DNA of 64,000 nucleotides from Paenibacillus_AR sp051594765 (lineage in GTDB: Bacteria; Bacillota; Bacilli; Paenibacillales; NBRC-103111), in assembly GCF_051594765.1 (NCBI RefSeq), contig NZ_JBPPGJ010000016.1:62001-126000 (forward strand). The letters run 5' to 3'. Every line of letters starts with the position of its first letter. Position 1 is the first letter of the stretch. A program made the position numbers and the translations under genes. Below the pieces are notes generated by a model. It saw only the letters and a program-made list of their open reading frames with translations. It searched no databases and was not told where the DNA came from. Shown piece after piece: positions 37,200-45,930 of the stretch.

Positions 37200-40100
37200 C
37201 TACTTATTATAGATCCGGTAAAGGAATACCGCAGCTTCTGCTTTGGTTGTGTTGCCAGTCGGATTGACTTTGTTATCGCTGCCTAGGATCAATCCTTCCT
37301 TCACCATGGTCGCTACGCTGTTCACCGCATAGAAAGCAACCTCGGACTTGTCGGAGAATGGCTCCAGATCCGCAGCCGCACCTTGCTTATTCAGCTTCTT
37401 CGCAAGCTTCAGGGCTTTTTCTGTCAGCACCATCATGTCCTGCCTTGTGATCTTGTCATCGCCGCCGAATCTGTCATTGCCTATACCAGTCGTAATACCA
37501 AGTGCTTTGGCAATTGCAATTTCATTGTAATAGTAAGCATTCACCTGTACATCGCTGAAATTGCCATTTGTCTTTGTCGTCAATCCAAGTGCCCTTACAA
37601 GGGAGTACAGGAAATCCGCCCTTGTAATATCGGCTTCTGGATTGAATCCATTGCCTTCCGTCTTGAGAATATCCTTGGATGCAAGTACTTCGACAGCACT
37701 CCTGGCCCAAGCTGCCGTTCCGAGATCGGTGAATGTCTTGGATACGTAAGCTACGGCGTAGTCGCTGAAATGAGTGGTTGTGAAGGTTACCATACCGGTC
37801 TTCGGGTCATAGCGTCCGCTCGGTATGGTACTCACCTTTCCGCTTCCGTCCATGTACCAAACCACAATCCATTCGGGATTCTTCGATTCGTCTGCAGTCG
37901 GCTTGTAAGGCACGGATACGGTTACCGGTGCACCGGGATTGCTCCAGGCCGTTTCCTTGCCGTCCACCGTAAGGGTAAGCTGAATGATCGGCCTATCGCC
38001 GAGAGCCGCCTTCACTTCCGCCGGAAGCTTGGACTTGTCGCCATTTCCAATTCCCAGTGCTACTTCCTTGCTGCTGCTCTCCGCTGTACCGGTCAACATG
38101 GTACCGGATAGGACAACCTTAGCCATTTCGGTGGACAGCGTGAGCTTGTCATCCTTGGTTCCGCTTGTCAGGACCGCAGCAGGCAAGCCTACCGAGTAGG
38201 ACTTCACCCCTTGCGCCACAGGTATGTCTAGGGTTACATTCTTTGCCATGTATTCCTTGGCTTTGTCCAGATCCAGTGTCGGAACGGCTGCGGTTCCATT
38301 CTTCACCGTCGTCTGCATGGTTACTTTCTGATCCTGAACAACTGGTGCTGCAGGTGCGGCCGGTGCTGAAGAGGATGCTCCGGTGCTGGAAGAGGACGAA
38401 GTATCCGTTCTGTCATTAGTTACTTTTATCGTGTAAGTCTTTACCGTACCGTCTTCAGCGGTTACCTCCACCTTGATATCCGTTGCTGTACCAGGTGTAA
38501 GCGATATGGCTCCGGAAGCGGTACCGCTGGCAACCACCGTACCATTCACCTTTATGGTTGCCTTGCTGTATTTTGCCACCGGCGTTACCGTAATGCTATT
38601 GGCATCCTTCAATGTGACTCCATACTGAGTGGTCCCCGCTTCGAATACGGGATTAAGGGTGCCCACACTCAGTGTCAAGCCGCTGAGGTCTGCTTTCACA
38701 TTACGGGGTGTATAGGTCCCCAGATCACCAAGGTCAATTCCATAGCTGCTCTGGAGCTTCTCGTACTCACCTTCAAAGAAACTATTCAGGTAGGAATGTC
38801 CAAGAACGAATCTGTCCGGATTCATGGCGCCATAGTAGCCGGCATTGGCATTGCTCTGACTGTCGAACAGCACATAGCTTCCCTGCCACCCTGATCCGGA
38901 TACGCCCCAGCTGATGATGTGATCGATGTACGGGGCGAACTTGGTGAACAGTTTGTACATCAGCGCGTACTCATAACCAAGGGCATCCGACTGTCTGACA
39001 TTAAGCACGGCGGGAGCGGTTGCGCCGCCGCCGGGGGCGTCGGTCGGCACCTTAAGGTCAAGCTCGGAGTAGGAAATTCCGGAAAGAAGGCCACGGTCAA
39101 CGAGAGAGGCATAGAGAGCCATGGCATACTGGTTATCGCTGGCAAGGGTCTTACCAACCGCATCGTGTCCCTGGATACCGATGTCTTCGATAAGGGGTCT
39201 TCCGTCATACAGCGGATCGGAGCGCCATGCGGTGTTCAGCTCGAGAACCATGTTGTATACCGTCCTCGCCTTGCTGCGGGTCGCAAGTCCGTAATCGTTG
39301 TAGGTCAGCTTCGGAGGATTCTCAACGATATAGGCGTCAATGCTGCCGGCGTTGTCGTGTCCGTCGAGCTTCATGTACTCGGGAAGCTTTGCATAGTTGG
39401 CTTTGTAAGCTGCCGCCATCTTGGCGTTAGGAGCCGCGATGTGCGCGTTTTTGAAGAGCAAGTAAATGTAATGCTCGGTGATGTTGCCGCCGATTTGATC
39501 ATCCGACATGGCAGCAAGCCAGTTGGTGTGTTTCAAGCTCATTCTCCAGTTGTTCACATCCTTGGGGATGAGTTCACTGTGACGGCTCTCGTGCACCTCT
39601 TCGTTGAGTACGTCCCATGAATGGAAGGGAATGACTCCGCGGGATACGCTTGAACCATACTTCGTATCTGTGGTCAGGAAGTGCCGCATCACATACATGG
39701 TGTGGTTGAACTGCACCCTTCTGGCCATCTCTTTGTCTACCTTAACCGTGGTTGTAACGCCATTGCCAAGTCCGTAGAAATTGGTTGTGCCGTTATATCC
39801 GGAGGGCAGGTTCGCGGGAATAATCTGTGTCATCCATGCAGGGGCCTGGTTGTACCACGCCAACACATGGCCGTGAGACTTGTACTGTCCCGGAGTCCCG
39901 GAATCCCGGATCGCTTGATAAGAATTGGTCGGGAAACTATATTCCGCTAAGCCGGGGGTGGTGGCTGCGCCGCTCAGGTCTGCGCCAGTAGTGCTCTTCA
40001 GCCAGCTCGGGCCACGGGGATGCGTTCCATCGGCCTTGAGATTGTTGCCGTCCACGAAGATTTCATAGTGATTGGCTCTGGCTCCGGTTACTGCTCCGGT

Positions 40101-40991
40101 TCCGATCGCGCCGACCATGAACAGGCCATTTTCCTTATTGTAAACACTTTTCAATGGCGCTACGTCACTCTGGTTTTCCTTGTTGACTACGTTGGGAAGC
40201 GCAACGCCATTGGGATCGGGCGCGGTTATTTTGATGTTGGCGACAAGAAGCATGCCCGTTTCTGCGGAACGAGCGTTCTCGCCATGGAGCTCCAGAATGA
40301 AGTTCGAGGAACTGCCTGTTGAGGCGGTAATGCTGTGGTGAGCCTTTAACCAGGATTCACCGTTGTAGCTGCCCACCCAGTCGGGGTTAAGGTTGTTGTA
40401 CTGGTAATCCCTAAGGTAGGAATCGAGGTTCGAGCCGGCATTTCTGATTCTCCACCTCATGTATTTGCCCTGCGCGCTCTTGGGATAGAACACGTCGAAC
40501 TCGATCGTTGAGCCTTCCGGGACATTAACAGCCGGGGACAACGGAGATTCCATGCTTATTCCGCCGAATGTGCTTTTTCCGTTATGGGCGTAATTGATCT
40601 GGAGCACATCCGCTTTGCCTTGGGAATCTGCAAAAGGATACGGAATCATTTTGAAGGTGCCACCGGCAAAGTCGGCAGGGACACGGCTGTCTAGCGGGGT
40701 TCTGGAGGTCCAGACATTGGTGGGGGCGGTAATTTGTACAGGCACTTTACCAGGACCCGGATCAAGACGGAAATAAGGATCATCGTCGGCATACACAGCG
40801 TCGTACACCGCTTGGTTCACATTGGATCCGGTTCCAGCAAGGCTCATCTGGAGCGGGAAGTCTCCATTGCCGGCTTCCGAAGCTTCGCCTCCAGCCGTAG
40901 CGGCCGAGACGGGGGCAAACGTGAATAAGGAGAACAGCATGCTGACTATGAGGATGCGGGTGACGTAGATAAAGCGTTTTTCACCGTTCAT
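37200..40991 (-). CDS. S-layer-anchored GH10 endo-xylanase, multidomain
   Basis: Secreted protein of 1263 aa. It has a signal peptide (about 1-31), an N-terminal beta-sandwich carbohydrate-binding-like module (about 95-250), and a GH10 barrel (about 280-760) with acid/base Glu in WDVLNEEV (about 462) and nucleophile Glu in ISYSELDLKV (about 641). Then a cadherin-like beta-sandwich (about 775-860), a Ser/Ala/Pro linker (about 865-885), a further beta-rich domain and three SLH domains (about 1085-1263). It hydrolyses beta-1,4-xylan outside the cell while bound to the wall. GH10 usually spans about 330 residues; this barrel is longer and contains insertions around residues 480-640. AAGGAG lies 11 bases before the ATG. 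A terminator follows the stop. Confidence 0.9.
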   Translation of the reverse strand: MNGEKRFIYVTRILIVSMLFSLFTFAPVSAATAGGEASEAGNGDFPLQMSLAGTGSNVNQAVYDAVYADDDPYFRLDPGPGKVPVQITAPTNVWTSRTPLDSRVPADFAGGTFKMIPYPFADSQGKADVLQINYAHNGKSTFGGISMESPLSPAVNVPEGSTIEFDVFYPKSAQGKYMRWRIRNAGSNLDSYLRDYQYNNLNPDWVGSYNGESWLKAHHSITASTGSSSNFILELHGENARSAETGMLLVANIKITAPDPNGVALPNVVNKENQSDVAPLKSVYNKENGLFMVGAIGTGAVTGARANHYEIFVDGNNLKADGTHPRGPSWLKSTTGADLSGAATTPGLAEYSFPTNSYQAIRDSGTPGQYKSHGHVLAWYNQAPAWMTQIIPANLPSGYNGTTNFYGLGNGVTTTVKVDKEMARRVQFNHTMYVMRHFLTTDTKYGSSVSRGVIPFHSWDVLNEEVHESRHSELIPKDVNNWRMSLKHTNWLAAMSDDQIGGNITEHYIYLLFKNAHIAAPNAKMAAAYKANYAKLPEYMKLDGHDNAGSIDAYIVENPPKLTYNDYGLATRSKARTVYNMVLELNTAWRSDPLYDGRPLIEDIGIQGHDAVGKTLASDNQYAMALYASLVDRGLLSGISYSELDLKVPTDAPGGGATAPAVLNVRQSDALGYEYALMYKLFTKFAPYIDHIISWGVSGSGWQGSYVLFDSQSNANAGYYGAMNPDRFVLGHSYLNSFFEGEYEKLQSSYGIDLGDLGTYTPRNVKADLSGLTLSVGTLNPVFEAGTTQYGVTLKDANSITVTPVAKYSKATIKVNGTVVASGTASGAISLTPGTATDIKVEVTAEDGTVKTYTIKVTNDRTDTSSSSSTGASSSAPAAPAAPVVQDQKVTMQTTVKNGTAAVPTLDLDKAKEYMAKNVTLDIPVAQGVKSYSVGLPAAVLTSGTKDDKLTLSTEMAKVVLSGTMLTGTAESSSKEVALGIGNGDKSKLPAEVKAALGDRPIIQLTLTVDGKETAWSNPGAPVTVSVPYKPTADESKNPEWIVVWYMDGSGKVSTIPSGRYDPKTGMVTFTTTHFSDYAVAYVSKTFTDLGTAAWARSAVEVLASKDILKTEGNGFNPEADITRADFLYSLVRALGLTTKTNGNFSDVQVNAYYYNEIAIAKALGITTGIGNDRFGGDDKITRQDMMVLTEKALKLAKKLNKQGAAADLEPFSDKSEVAFYAVNSVATMVKEGLILGSDNKVNPTGNTTKAEAAVFLYRIYNK

Positions 40992-41214
40992 CTTGGGTTA
41001 GCTCCTTTTCTTAAGGCATCGTTTTCGGAACCTCTTACAACTTGCCGACAAAAATGATGTTTACGGTCAATAAGAACTCCTCCCTCAAGATGTTGTATGG
41101 CAGGCATTGTAAGCGCATTCAAGAAAGTGAACAAACACAAGGTCTCGACCTTCTACTACCGTAAGAATGACGAACCGGTGGTGTAGACGATCTCCTTCTC
41201 TCTGCCACTTACTA

Positions 41215-41243
41215 TTGATAATATGATATACAAGCCCTATAAT
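41215..41243 (+). promoter_or_regulatory. Sigma-A promoter of the second AraC gene, with a cre-like site downstream
   Basis: TTGATA (41215-41220) and TATAAT (41238-41243) with an ideal 17-bp spacer. The expected leader contains CGGAAACGGTTACA (41283-41296), which matches the CcpA cre consensus in 12 of 14 positions, and a CGGTT/AACCG inverted repeat, so carbon-catabolite control is possible. The rest of the 40992-41214 stretch shows nothing I can name. Confidence 0.65.
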
Positions 41244-41320
41244 AATCTCCATGGATGGATAATAAATCCTTTGTACTTTTTTCGGAAACGGTTACAACTT
41301 TAACCGAAAGCGGAGAGTTT

Positions 41321-42163
41321 ATGGACTACAAGGAGATCAATCCGCAAATCGAATATTACATTAACAGGCGCTCTACTCCGAACTGGATTATCGAAGATGC
41401 AACCACCCATTTTATTGATTTATCCTATTTTTCAAGCGGGAAAGCCCTTTACAAGGTGAACGGCGAATATTATGAAGTCAATCAGGGCGATCTCATATGT
41501 ATCCCGCAAGGCAGCCGGCGAAGTGCAACTACGGATGCGAACAACCCCATGGAGAGTTTCGCCATCAACTTCCAGCTGTATGATATCAAGGGGAATGATG
41601 TGGAGCTTCCTTTTCCATTGATATCCCATATCGGCTTCTCGGAAGAATTATTATCTCTATACAATGAACTGACCCTTGTGTGGTTGAAAAAAAGTCCGGG
41701 CTTTGAGATCAAAGCCCGAGCCTTGCTCTTGATGATTCTTCATCATTATTTCAAGCGCTTCTACTATAAAATCAACGTCCGGAACATAGACAGCAGAATT
41801 CAGAAATCCATCCGATATATCCTGAGCAATCTCCACAAGCCGATCGAAGTAGAAGAGCTTGCCACAATTGCCGGCGTAACAACGGCCTATTTCGGAACCC
41901 TATTCAAAAAGTATACGGGTTCTTCCGTAAAGGATTATATGAATAAAATGAAAATCAGCAATGCGGAGAATATTCTTATTAGCGGCGAGTTTTCCGTCAA
42001 GGATGCGGCATACAAATGCGGCTTTGAAGATATCTACTACTTCAGCAAGCTATTCAAAAAAATTAAGGGATACCCTCCCTCCAAAATCTTATTGGACAAA
42101 AAGATGACCGAATTGGCCGTCCCTGCTCCTAACAGTACCAACGAATCGTCTAGGAGCCTGTAG
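41321..42163 (+). CDS. AraC family transcriptional regulator
   Basis: Regulator of 280 aa from the ATG at 41321, with GGAG 5 bases upstream. An in-frame ATG at 41255 is only about 12 bp from the predicted -10 box and would be almost leaderless. An N-terminal cupin-like domain (ALYKVNGEYYEVNQGDLICIP) is followed by two helix-turn-helix motifs (EELATIAGVTTAYFGTLFKKY and VKDAAYKCGFEDIYYFSKLFK, KIKGYPPSKI). It is divergent from the GH10 xylanase gene and is its likely regulator. Codons are visibly AT-richer than in neighbouring housekeeping genes. Confidence 0.9.
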   Translation: MDYKEINPQIEYYINRRSTPNWIIEDATTHFIDLSYFSSGKALYKVNGEYYEVNQGDLICIPQGSRRSATTDANNPMESFAINFQLYDIKGNDVELPFPLISHIGFSEELLSLYNELTLVWLKKSPGFEIKARALLLMILHHYFKRFYYKINVRNIDSRIQKSIRYILSNLHKPIEVEELATIAGVTTAYFGTLFKKYTGSSVKDYMNKMKISNAENILISGEFSVKDAAYKCGFEDIYYFSKLFKKIKGYPPSKILLDKKMTELAVPAPNSTNESSRSL

Positions 42164-42165
42164 TG

Positions 42166-42209
42166 TCGCCGCTCCTGTTCCCTGTCGGGGAACGGGCGGC
42201 GATTTTTTA
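42166..42209 (+). terminator. Terminator of the second AraC gene
   Basis: TCGCCGC (42166-42172) pairs with GCGGCGA (42196-42202), with an inner GTTCCC/GGGAAC stem, followed by six T. Confidence 0.85.
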
Positions 42210-42230
42210 TAGGGAAGAAATAATGAGAGA

Positions 42231-42280
42231 AAAGAGCCGCGGAATCCCAGGAGTGAATACCTGAGTTTCTCGCGGCTCTT
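42231..42280 (-). terminator. Terminator of the LacI-type gene; copy 2 of a repeated hairpin
   Basis: On the minus strand AAGAGCCGCG and CGCGGCTCTT form the outer stem, followed by TTCTCTC. The core (42235-42277) matches the terminator at 27444-27487 along its full length with a few substitutions and one single-base gap, including the unpaired parts. Confidence 0.82.
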
Positions 42281-43313
42281 ATCCATTTCGAGTTTCCTTC
42301 ACAGCTGCGGCCGATTCCCTGAGCACGAGCACCGGCGGTACGAATAAACGCTTCGGCTGATCGTCTGGGTGCTCCAGCAGATCAATCAACACATTGCAGG
42401 CCATCCGCCCGAGTGTCCGGGCGTCCTGCTTCAGGACAGTCACCGGCGGATGCTCCAGCGCTGCGGTAGGGAAATCATCAAAAACGATCAGCGATACATC
42501 CCCGGGAACAGAGACACCCGCTTGTTGAAAGTACTGCAGCAGTACGCGCCCCTCTCTCATCGAAGACGAAAAATAGGCGGTACATGGGCTGCGTTGAATT
42601 TGGTTCCAGCACGGATGCTCCGGGTTGTAGGTTACCGGCAGCTCGAATATTTGCTCCGAGTACGGCTGTCCGAGTTCATCCATAACGCTTTTATACCCGC
42701 GTATCCGCTCTTCGATTGCGGGAATGCGCTCGGACTCGAAGGGAACGATAAGCCCAATTTGCCGATGGCCGAGCGAGACCAAATATTCGACGGCTTCCCG
42801 AGAGCCGTTATAGCTGTCCGTGGCGACGATATTCATCTCGGAGGCAGGCAATCCCTCTACTTTGCGCTGGCCCAAAAAAACCAAGGGACATCGGGCTTGC
42901 AGCAGCTTTTTCAAGCCGGTAATTTTAGCGGACCAGCTTAGAATAATCGCCCCTTCCACGCCGGCGTATCTTAATTTGTCCGCGAGCTCATCCCCGTGCT
43001 CTTCGGTCGACGCCAGCAACACAACGGAGTAGCCCGCCTTCAGGGATTCCTGGCTGATATGGGTCAGCAGCTCGGCGAACAGACCGTCAAGCTGCAGATG
43101 CTGCGTGTAACACACAAGGGCGATCATTTTGCTGCGCGAGCTGCTGAGACCGGAGGCGAGCCGGTTCGGCACATAATGAATTTGCTCGGCGATTTCCCGG
43201 ATTTTACGTTTGGTTTGCTCGGAGATCCGGGGGTGATCGGACAACGCCAGCGATACGGTCGTTTTGGACACACCGGCCAGCTTGGCTATTTCTTCGATGG
43301 TAGGCAGAACCAT
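42279..43313 (-). CDS. LacI family transcriptional regulator
   Basis: Repressor of 344 aa from the ATG at 43313 (a GTG one codon earlier is possible). The N-terminal LacI helix-turn-helix TIEEIAKLAGVSKTTVSLAL and hinge VPNRLASGLSSSRS are followed by a periplasmic-binding-protein-like effector domain (about 60-335) with VSLIVFDDFPTAALEHPPVTVLKQD. It is divergent from the second FAD-oxidoreductase gene, and GTTAAC-type palindromes in the 200-bp gap are its likely operators. The effector is probably a sugar. Confidence 0.92.
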   Translation of the reverse strand: MVLPTIEEIAKLAGVSKTTVSLALSDHPRISEQTKRKIREIAEQIHYVPNRLASGLSSSRSKMIALVCYTQHLQLDGLFAELLTHISQESLKAGYSVVLLASTEEHGDELADKLRYAGVEGAIILSWSAKITGLKKLLQARCPLVFLGQRKVEGLPASEMNIVATDSYNGSREAVEYLVSLGHRQIGLIVPFESERIPAIEERIRGYKSVMDELGQPYSEQIFELPVTYNPEHPCWNQIQRSPCTAYFSSSMREGRVLLQYFQQAGVSVPGDVSLIVFDDFPTAALEHPPVTVLKQDARTLGRMACNVLIDLLEHPDDQPKRLFVPPVLVLRESAAAVKETRNG

Positions 43314-43342
43314 CACCCTTTCCTTTTACCTGTCATCACACA

Positions 43343-43478
43343 GGTTTACAAGTTAACCTCTCTATTTTACCGAATGTCGAGCAAGCAGTGCAAACCTTTT
43401 TCATAAGAGCAAGGAAAACTCGTTGACAAGAGGATTGCTGTTAGTTAACATTGATTTAACGGTTAACCTTAGTTAACC
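43343..43478. promoter_or_regulatory. LacI-type operators and promoter between divergent genes
   Basis: GTTAAC occurs at 43352, 43444, 43462 and 43472. Two pairs make palindromes: GGTTTACAAGTTAACC (43343-43358, one mismatch) and GGTTAACCTTAGTTAACC (43461-43478, perfect halves with a 4-base spacer). A promoter for the oxidoreductase, TTGACA (43423-43428) with TAACAT (43446-43451) at 17 bp, lies between them, so the repressor could loop or block it. Confidence 0.65.
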
Positions 43479-43513
43479 TAATATTAGTTTAAGCGAAGGA
43501 GCTGTTTATAAGA

Positions 43514-44779
43514 ATGCCCACAACGTATGAGCTGAAACGGGAAATCCCGGTTTACGACCGCGCCGATCTTGTCGTCGTAGGCGGAGGACCCGCAGGAGTT
43601 GCCGCAGCGATCACGGGCGCCCGCTGCGGTAAAAAAGTGATTCTGCTGGAGCATTCTGCCCAGCTGGGCGGAATGGGGACGCTCGGGAACGTGAGCATTT
43701 TCATGCAGGTCGGGAATATAACGGGAATCTACCGGGAGATCGTGTCGGAGGTTATCCGGGATCAGCTTCCGGAGGGGACGGATTTTGATGTTGCGCCCCA
43801 GTACTCCCCCTTTCGGCTCCGCTATTATTTGAACCGGAAGCTGGAGAAGGAGAATGTCAAGGTCTGCTTCCATACCTCTTTCGTATCGGCCATATCGGAC
43901 CAAGGCCGGGTTCAAGCGGTCATCGTCAATACCCGCGAGGGCCTGCGTGTCGTGGAAGGCTCCGTCTTTCTCGACTGCACGGGCGATGCCCGCGTGGCCA
44001 TCGACGCCGGTGCCGGTTATCATTCCGGGCGCGAATCCGATGGTTTGACACAGCCGATGACCCTGATGTTCATGATGCAAAATACGGGCCGAAAGGTGGA
44101 GTCCTATCTTCCGGAAGGCTGTTATTACTATGAGAACATCGAGGATTTGCCGCAGGGCCGGCATCTGTATTGGGAACGGATGAATGACGGCACGTTGCTC
44201 GTCAACATGACCCGCGTGAAGGCCAACGGCTCCAAAATCGATGAGGTCAACTTCGCGGAGATGGAAGCGCTCCGTCAGGTATTTTCCGTCGCCCATTATC
44301 TGCAGCGCAACGGGTTCGAGAACTATATCCTGTCACATGTCGGCAGCCAGACAGGCGTCAGGGAAACGAACCAGATCGAGGGCCTCTACACGCTGAACGA
44401 AGAGGACCTGATGTCGGGCAGAAGGTTCGCGGATGTCGTGGCGCAAACCAACTACGAAATCGATATCCATAGTCCGAACGGCGCCAAGGAGTGCGACGAA
44501 CGCCCTGTCGAAGGATACGATATCCCGTACCGATGCATGGTTCCGAAGGGGCTCGAGGGGGTGCTGGTGGCCGGCCGGGCGATTTCCGCCACGCACGTCG
44601 CCATGTCGTCGATGCGCACTCAGACTAGCTGCTACGCGCTTGGCCAGGCTGCCGGGGCTGCCGCCTCGATCGCGATCGACCGGGGCTGCGCGCTGAAGGA
44701 TGTGCCGGTTTCCGAGCTGCATGGGGAGCTTTACCGTCAGGGCGTGCGATTCCGGCTGAACGAAGCTGACGTTTCTTAA
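43514..44779 (+). CDS. FAD-dependent oxidoreductase (FAD_oxidored family), 2
   Basis: Flavoprotein of 421 aa: N-terminal VVGGGPAGVAAAITGARCGKK dinucleotide motif (about 21-41), Gly-rich LGGMGTLGNVS, FLDCTGDARVAIDAGAGY and C-terminal SSMRTQTSCYALGQAAGAAA. Same family as the protein at 35497 but about 80 residues shorter and not closely similar. No signal peptide. AAGGAG lies 10 bases before the ATG. It is divergent from, and probably repressed by, the LacI-type protein. The substrate is unknown. Confidence 0.85.
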   Translation: MPTTYELKREIPVYDRADLVVVGGGPAGVAAAITGARCGKKVILLEHSAQLGGMGTLGNVSIFMQVGNITGIYREIVSEVIRDQLPEGTDFDVAPQYSPFRLRYYLNRKLEKENVKVCFHTSFVSAISDQGRVQAVIVNTREGLRVVEGSVFLDCTGDARVAIDAGAGYHSGRESDGLTQPMTLMFMMQNTGRKVESYLPEGCYYYENIEDLPQGRHLYWERMNDGTLLVNMTRVKANGSKIDEVNFAEMEALRQVFSVAHYLQRNGFENYILSHVGSQTGVRETNQIEGLYTLNEEDLMSGRRFADVVAQTNYEIDIHSPNGAKECDERPVEGYDIPYRCMVPKGLEGVLVAGRAISATHVAMSSMRTQTSCYALGQAAGAAASIAIDRGCALKDVPVSELHGELYRQGVRFRLNEADVS

Positions 44780-44789
44780 GATGCGAAAG

Positions 44790-44821
44790 ACGCCAAGGAC
44801 AACTCCTTGGCGTTCTTTTTT
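44790..44821 (+). terminator. Terminator of the second FAD-oxidoreductase gene
   Basis: ACGCCAAGGA (44790-44799) and TCCTTGGCGT (44804-44813) form a perfect 10-bp stem with a CAAC loop, followed by TCTTTTTT. Confidence 0.92.
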
Positions 44822-44843
44822 AGAATAAACTTGAATTGAGCCG

Positions 44844-45839
44844 TTAGTTCGTAGAATCTTTAAACGCGTTAGCCCATTCCTTAAATTGAGAAGTCATTTC
44901 CGCAGCATAGTCATAATGCAGATAATGGGTCCCTTGAAGAATTTTGATTTGTCTATGCTCTTTGTCCTTCATCACTTCTTTATGAAGCTCCACCCATTTT
45001 TCTGATTCCTCGCAATTTTGAGAGGAGAGGAAGTACAATACAGGAACATTTTCTGGAAAAGACAACTCCCTTGCCACTGCGAAATTCACATCTGACATGG
45101 AGAATTCCTGTAAGGTGGTATCATTTAACGGACCTCTCTGGAATAATCTCTTATACGTCTTTGTATCTTCCTGAGAATATTCATACCCTTTAATACGCGG
45201 AACGATTCCCTCGCTGTCGAAGGCTGCCAACAAACGTATCATCCCTGCATCATACAGAAGTCGTTGTATTTTATAGCTTGTCATTGCACTTTTTGCTGGT
45301 TCATCATACAGCGCCTGTTTGGGCACCGAGCTGTCGATTCCAACAAATGCCTCCACTTCTCCCGGATACTTGTTGGTATAGTAGACCGAATAGAGCCCCG
45401 ATAGAGAATGTGCCATAATGGTGTATTTCGTATATCCTAAAGTATGGAGCAGCATATGAAGTTCTTCCGTTATATTTTCAATAGATCGTTCCTTTTTTGT
45501 CTCGTCGCTTAAGCCGTATCCGAATGGCTCTACCGTTACCACCGTATATTCATTCTTCAGATGATCGGCTAACGGGGCCATTTCAAGTACGGGAGATGTC
45601 GAGCCAAACCCAGGCAGTAGAACGACTACCTTCTCACCGCTTCCTGCAATGGCTACGCACATCTTCTCCCCATTCACATCAACCATCTGCCCATACGCAT
45701 GATCTAATAACGGAGCTTCTTTTTTCTTGCAGGCGGTATGGATGATGCTAAGTATAGCAACCATAGCCAGCAGGATGCCTATCATAATTCCAATCCACTT
45801 TACAACCTTTTTTAGTTTTCGTTTCATTCTGGTTTTCAT
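44844..45839 (-). CDS. Membrane-anchored alpha/beta hydrolase
   Basis: Protein of 331 aa with a basic N-terminus and one membrane span (about 14-34), then an alpha/beta-hydrolase domain: oxyanion region LLPGFGSTSP (about 74-83), nucleophile elbow MAHSLSGLYS (Ser about 143) and catalytic His in GTHYLHYDY near the C-terminus. The enzyme part should face outward. It follows the histidine kinase gene by 91 bp in the same direction and may be controlled by that two-component system. The substrate is unknown. Confidence 0.8.
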   Translation of the reverse strand: MKTRMKRKLKKVVKWIGIMIGILLAMVAILSIIHTACKKKEAPLLDHAYGQMVDVNGEKMCVAIAGSGEKVVVLLPGFGSTSPVLEMAPLADHLKNEYTVVTVEPFGYGLSDETKKERSIENITEELHMLLHTLGYTKYTIMAHSLSGLYSVYYTNKYPGEVEAFVGIDSSVPKQALYDEPAKSAMTSYKIQRLLYDAGMIRLLAAFDSEGIVPRIKGYEYSQEDTKTYKRLFQRGPLNDTTLQEFSMSDVNFAVARELSFPENVPVLYFLSSQNCEESEKWVELHKEVMKDKEHRQIKILQGTHYLHYDYAAEMTSQFKEWANAFKDSTN

Positions 45840-45930
45840 ATGATTTCTCCTTCCATAACCACAAACGGGTTGTTGGAAAAATCATATCAAATCAAAATAA
45901 ACCGCAACTTTCAGCAACCTTACAATTACC

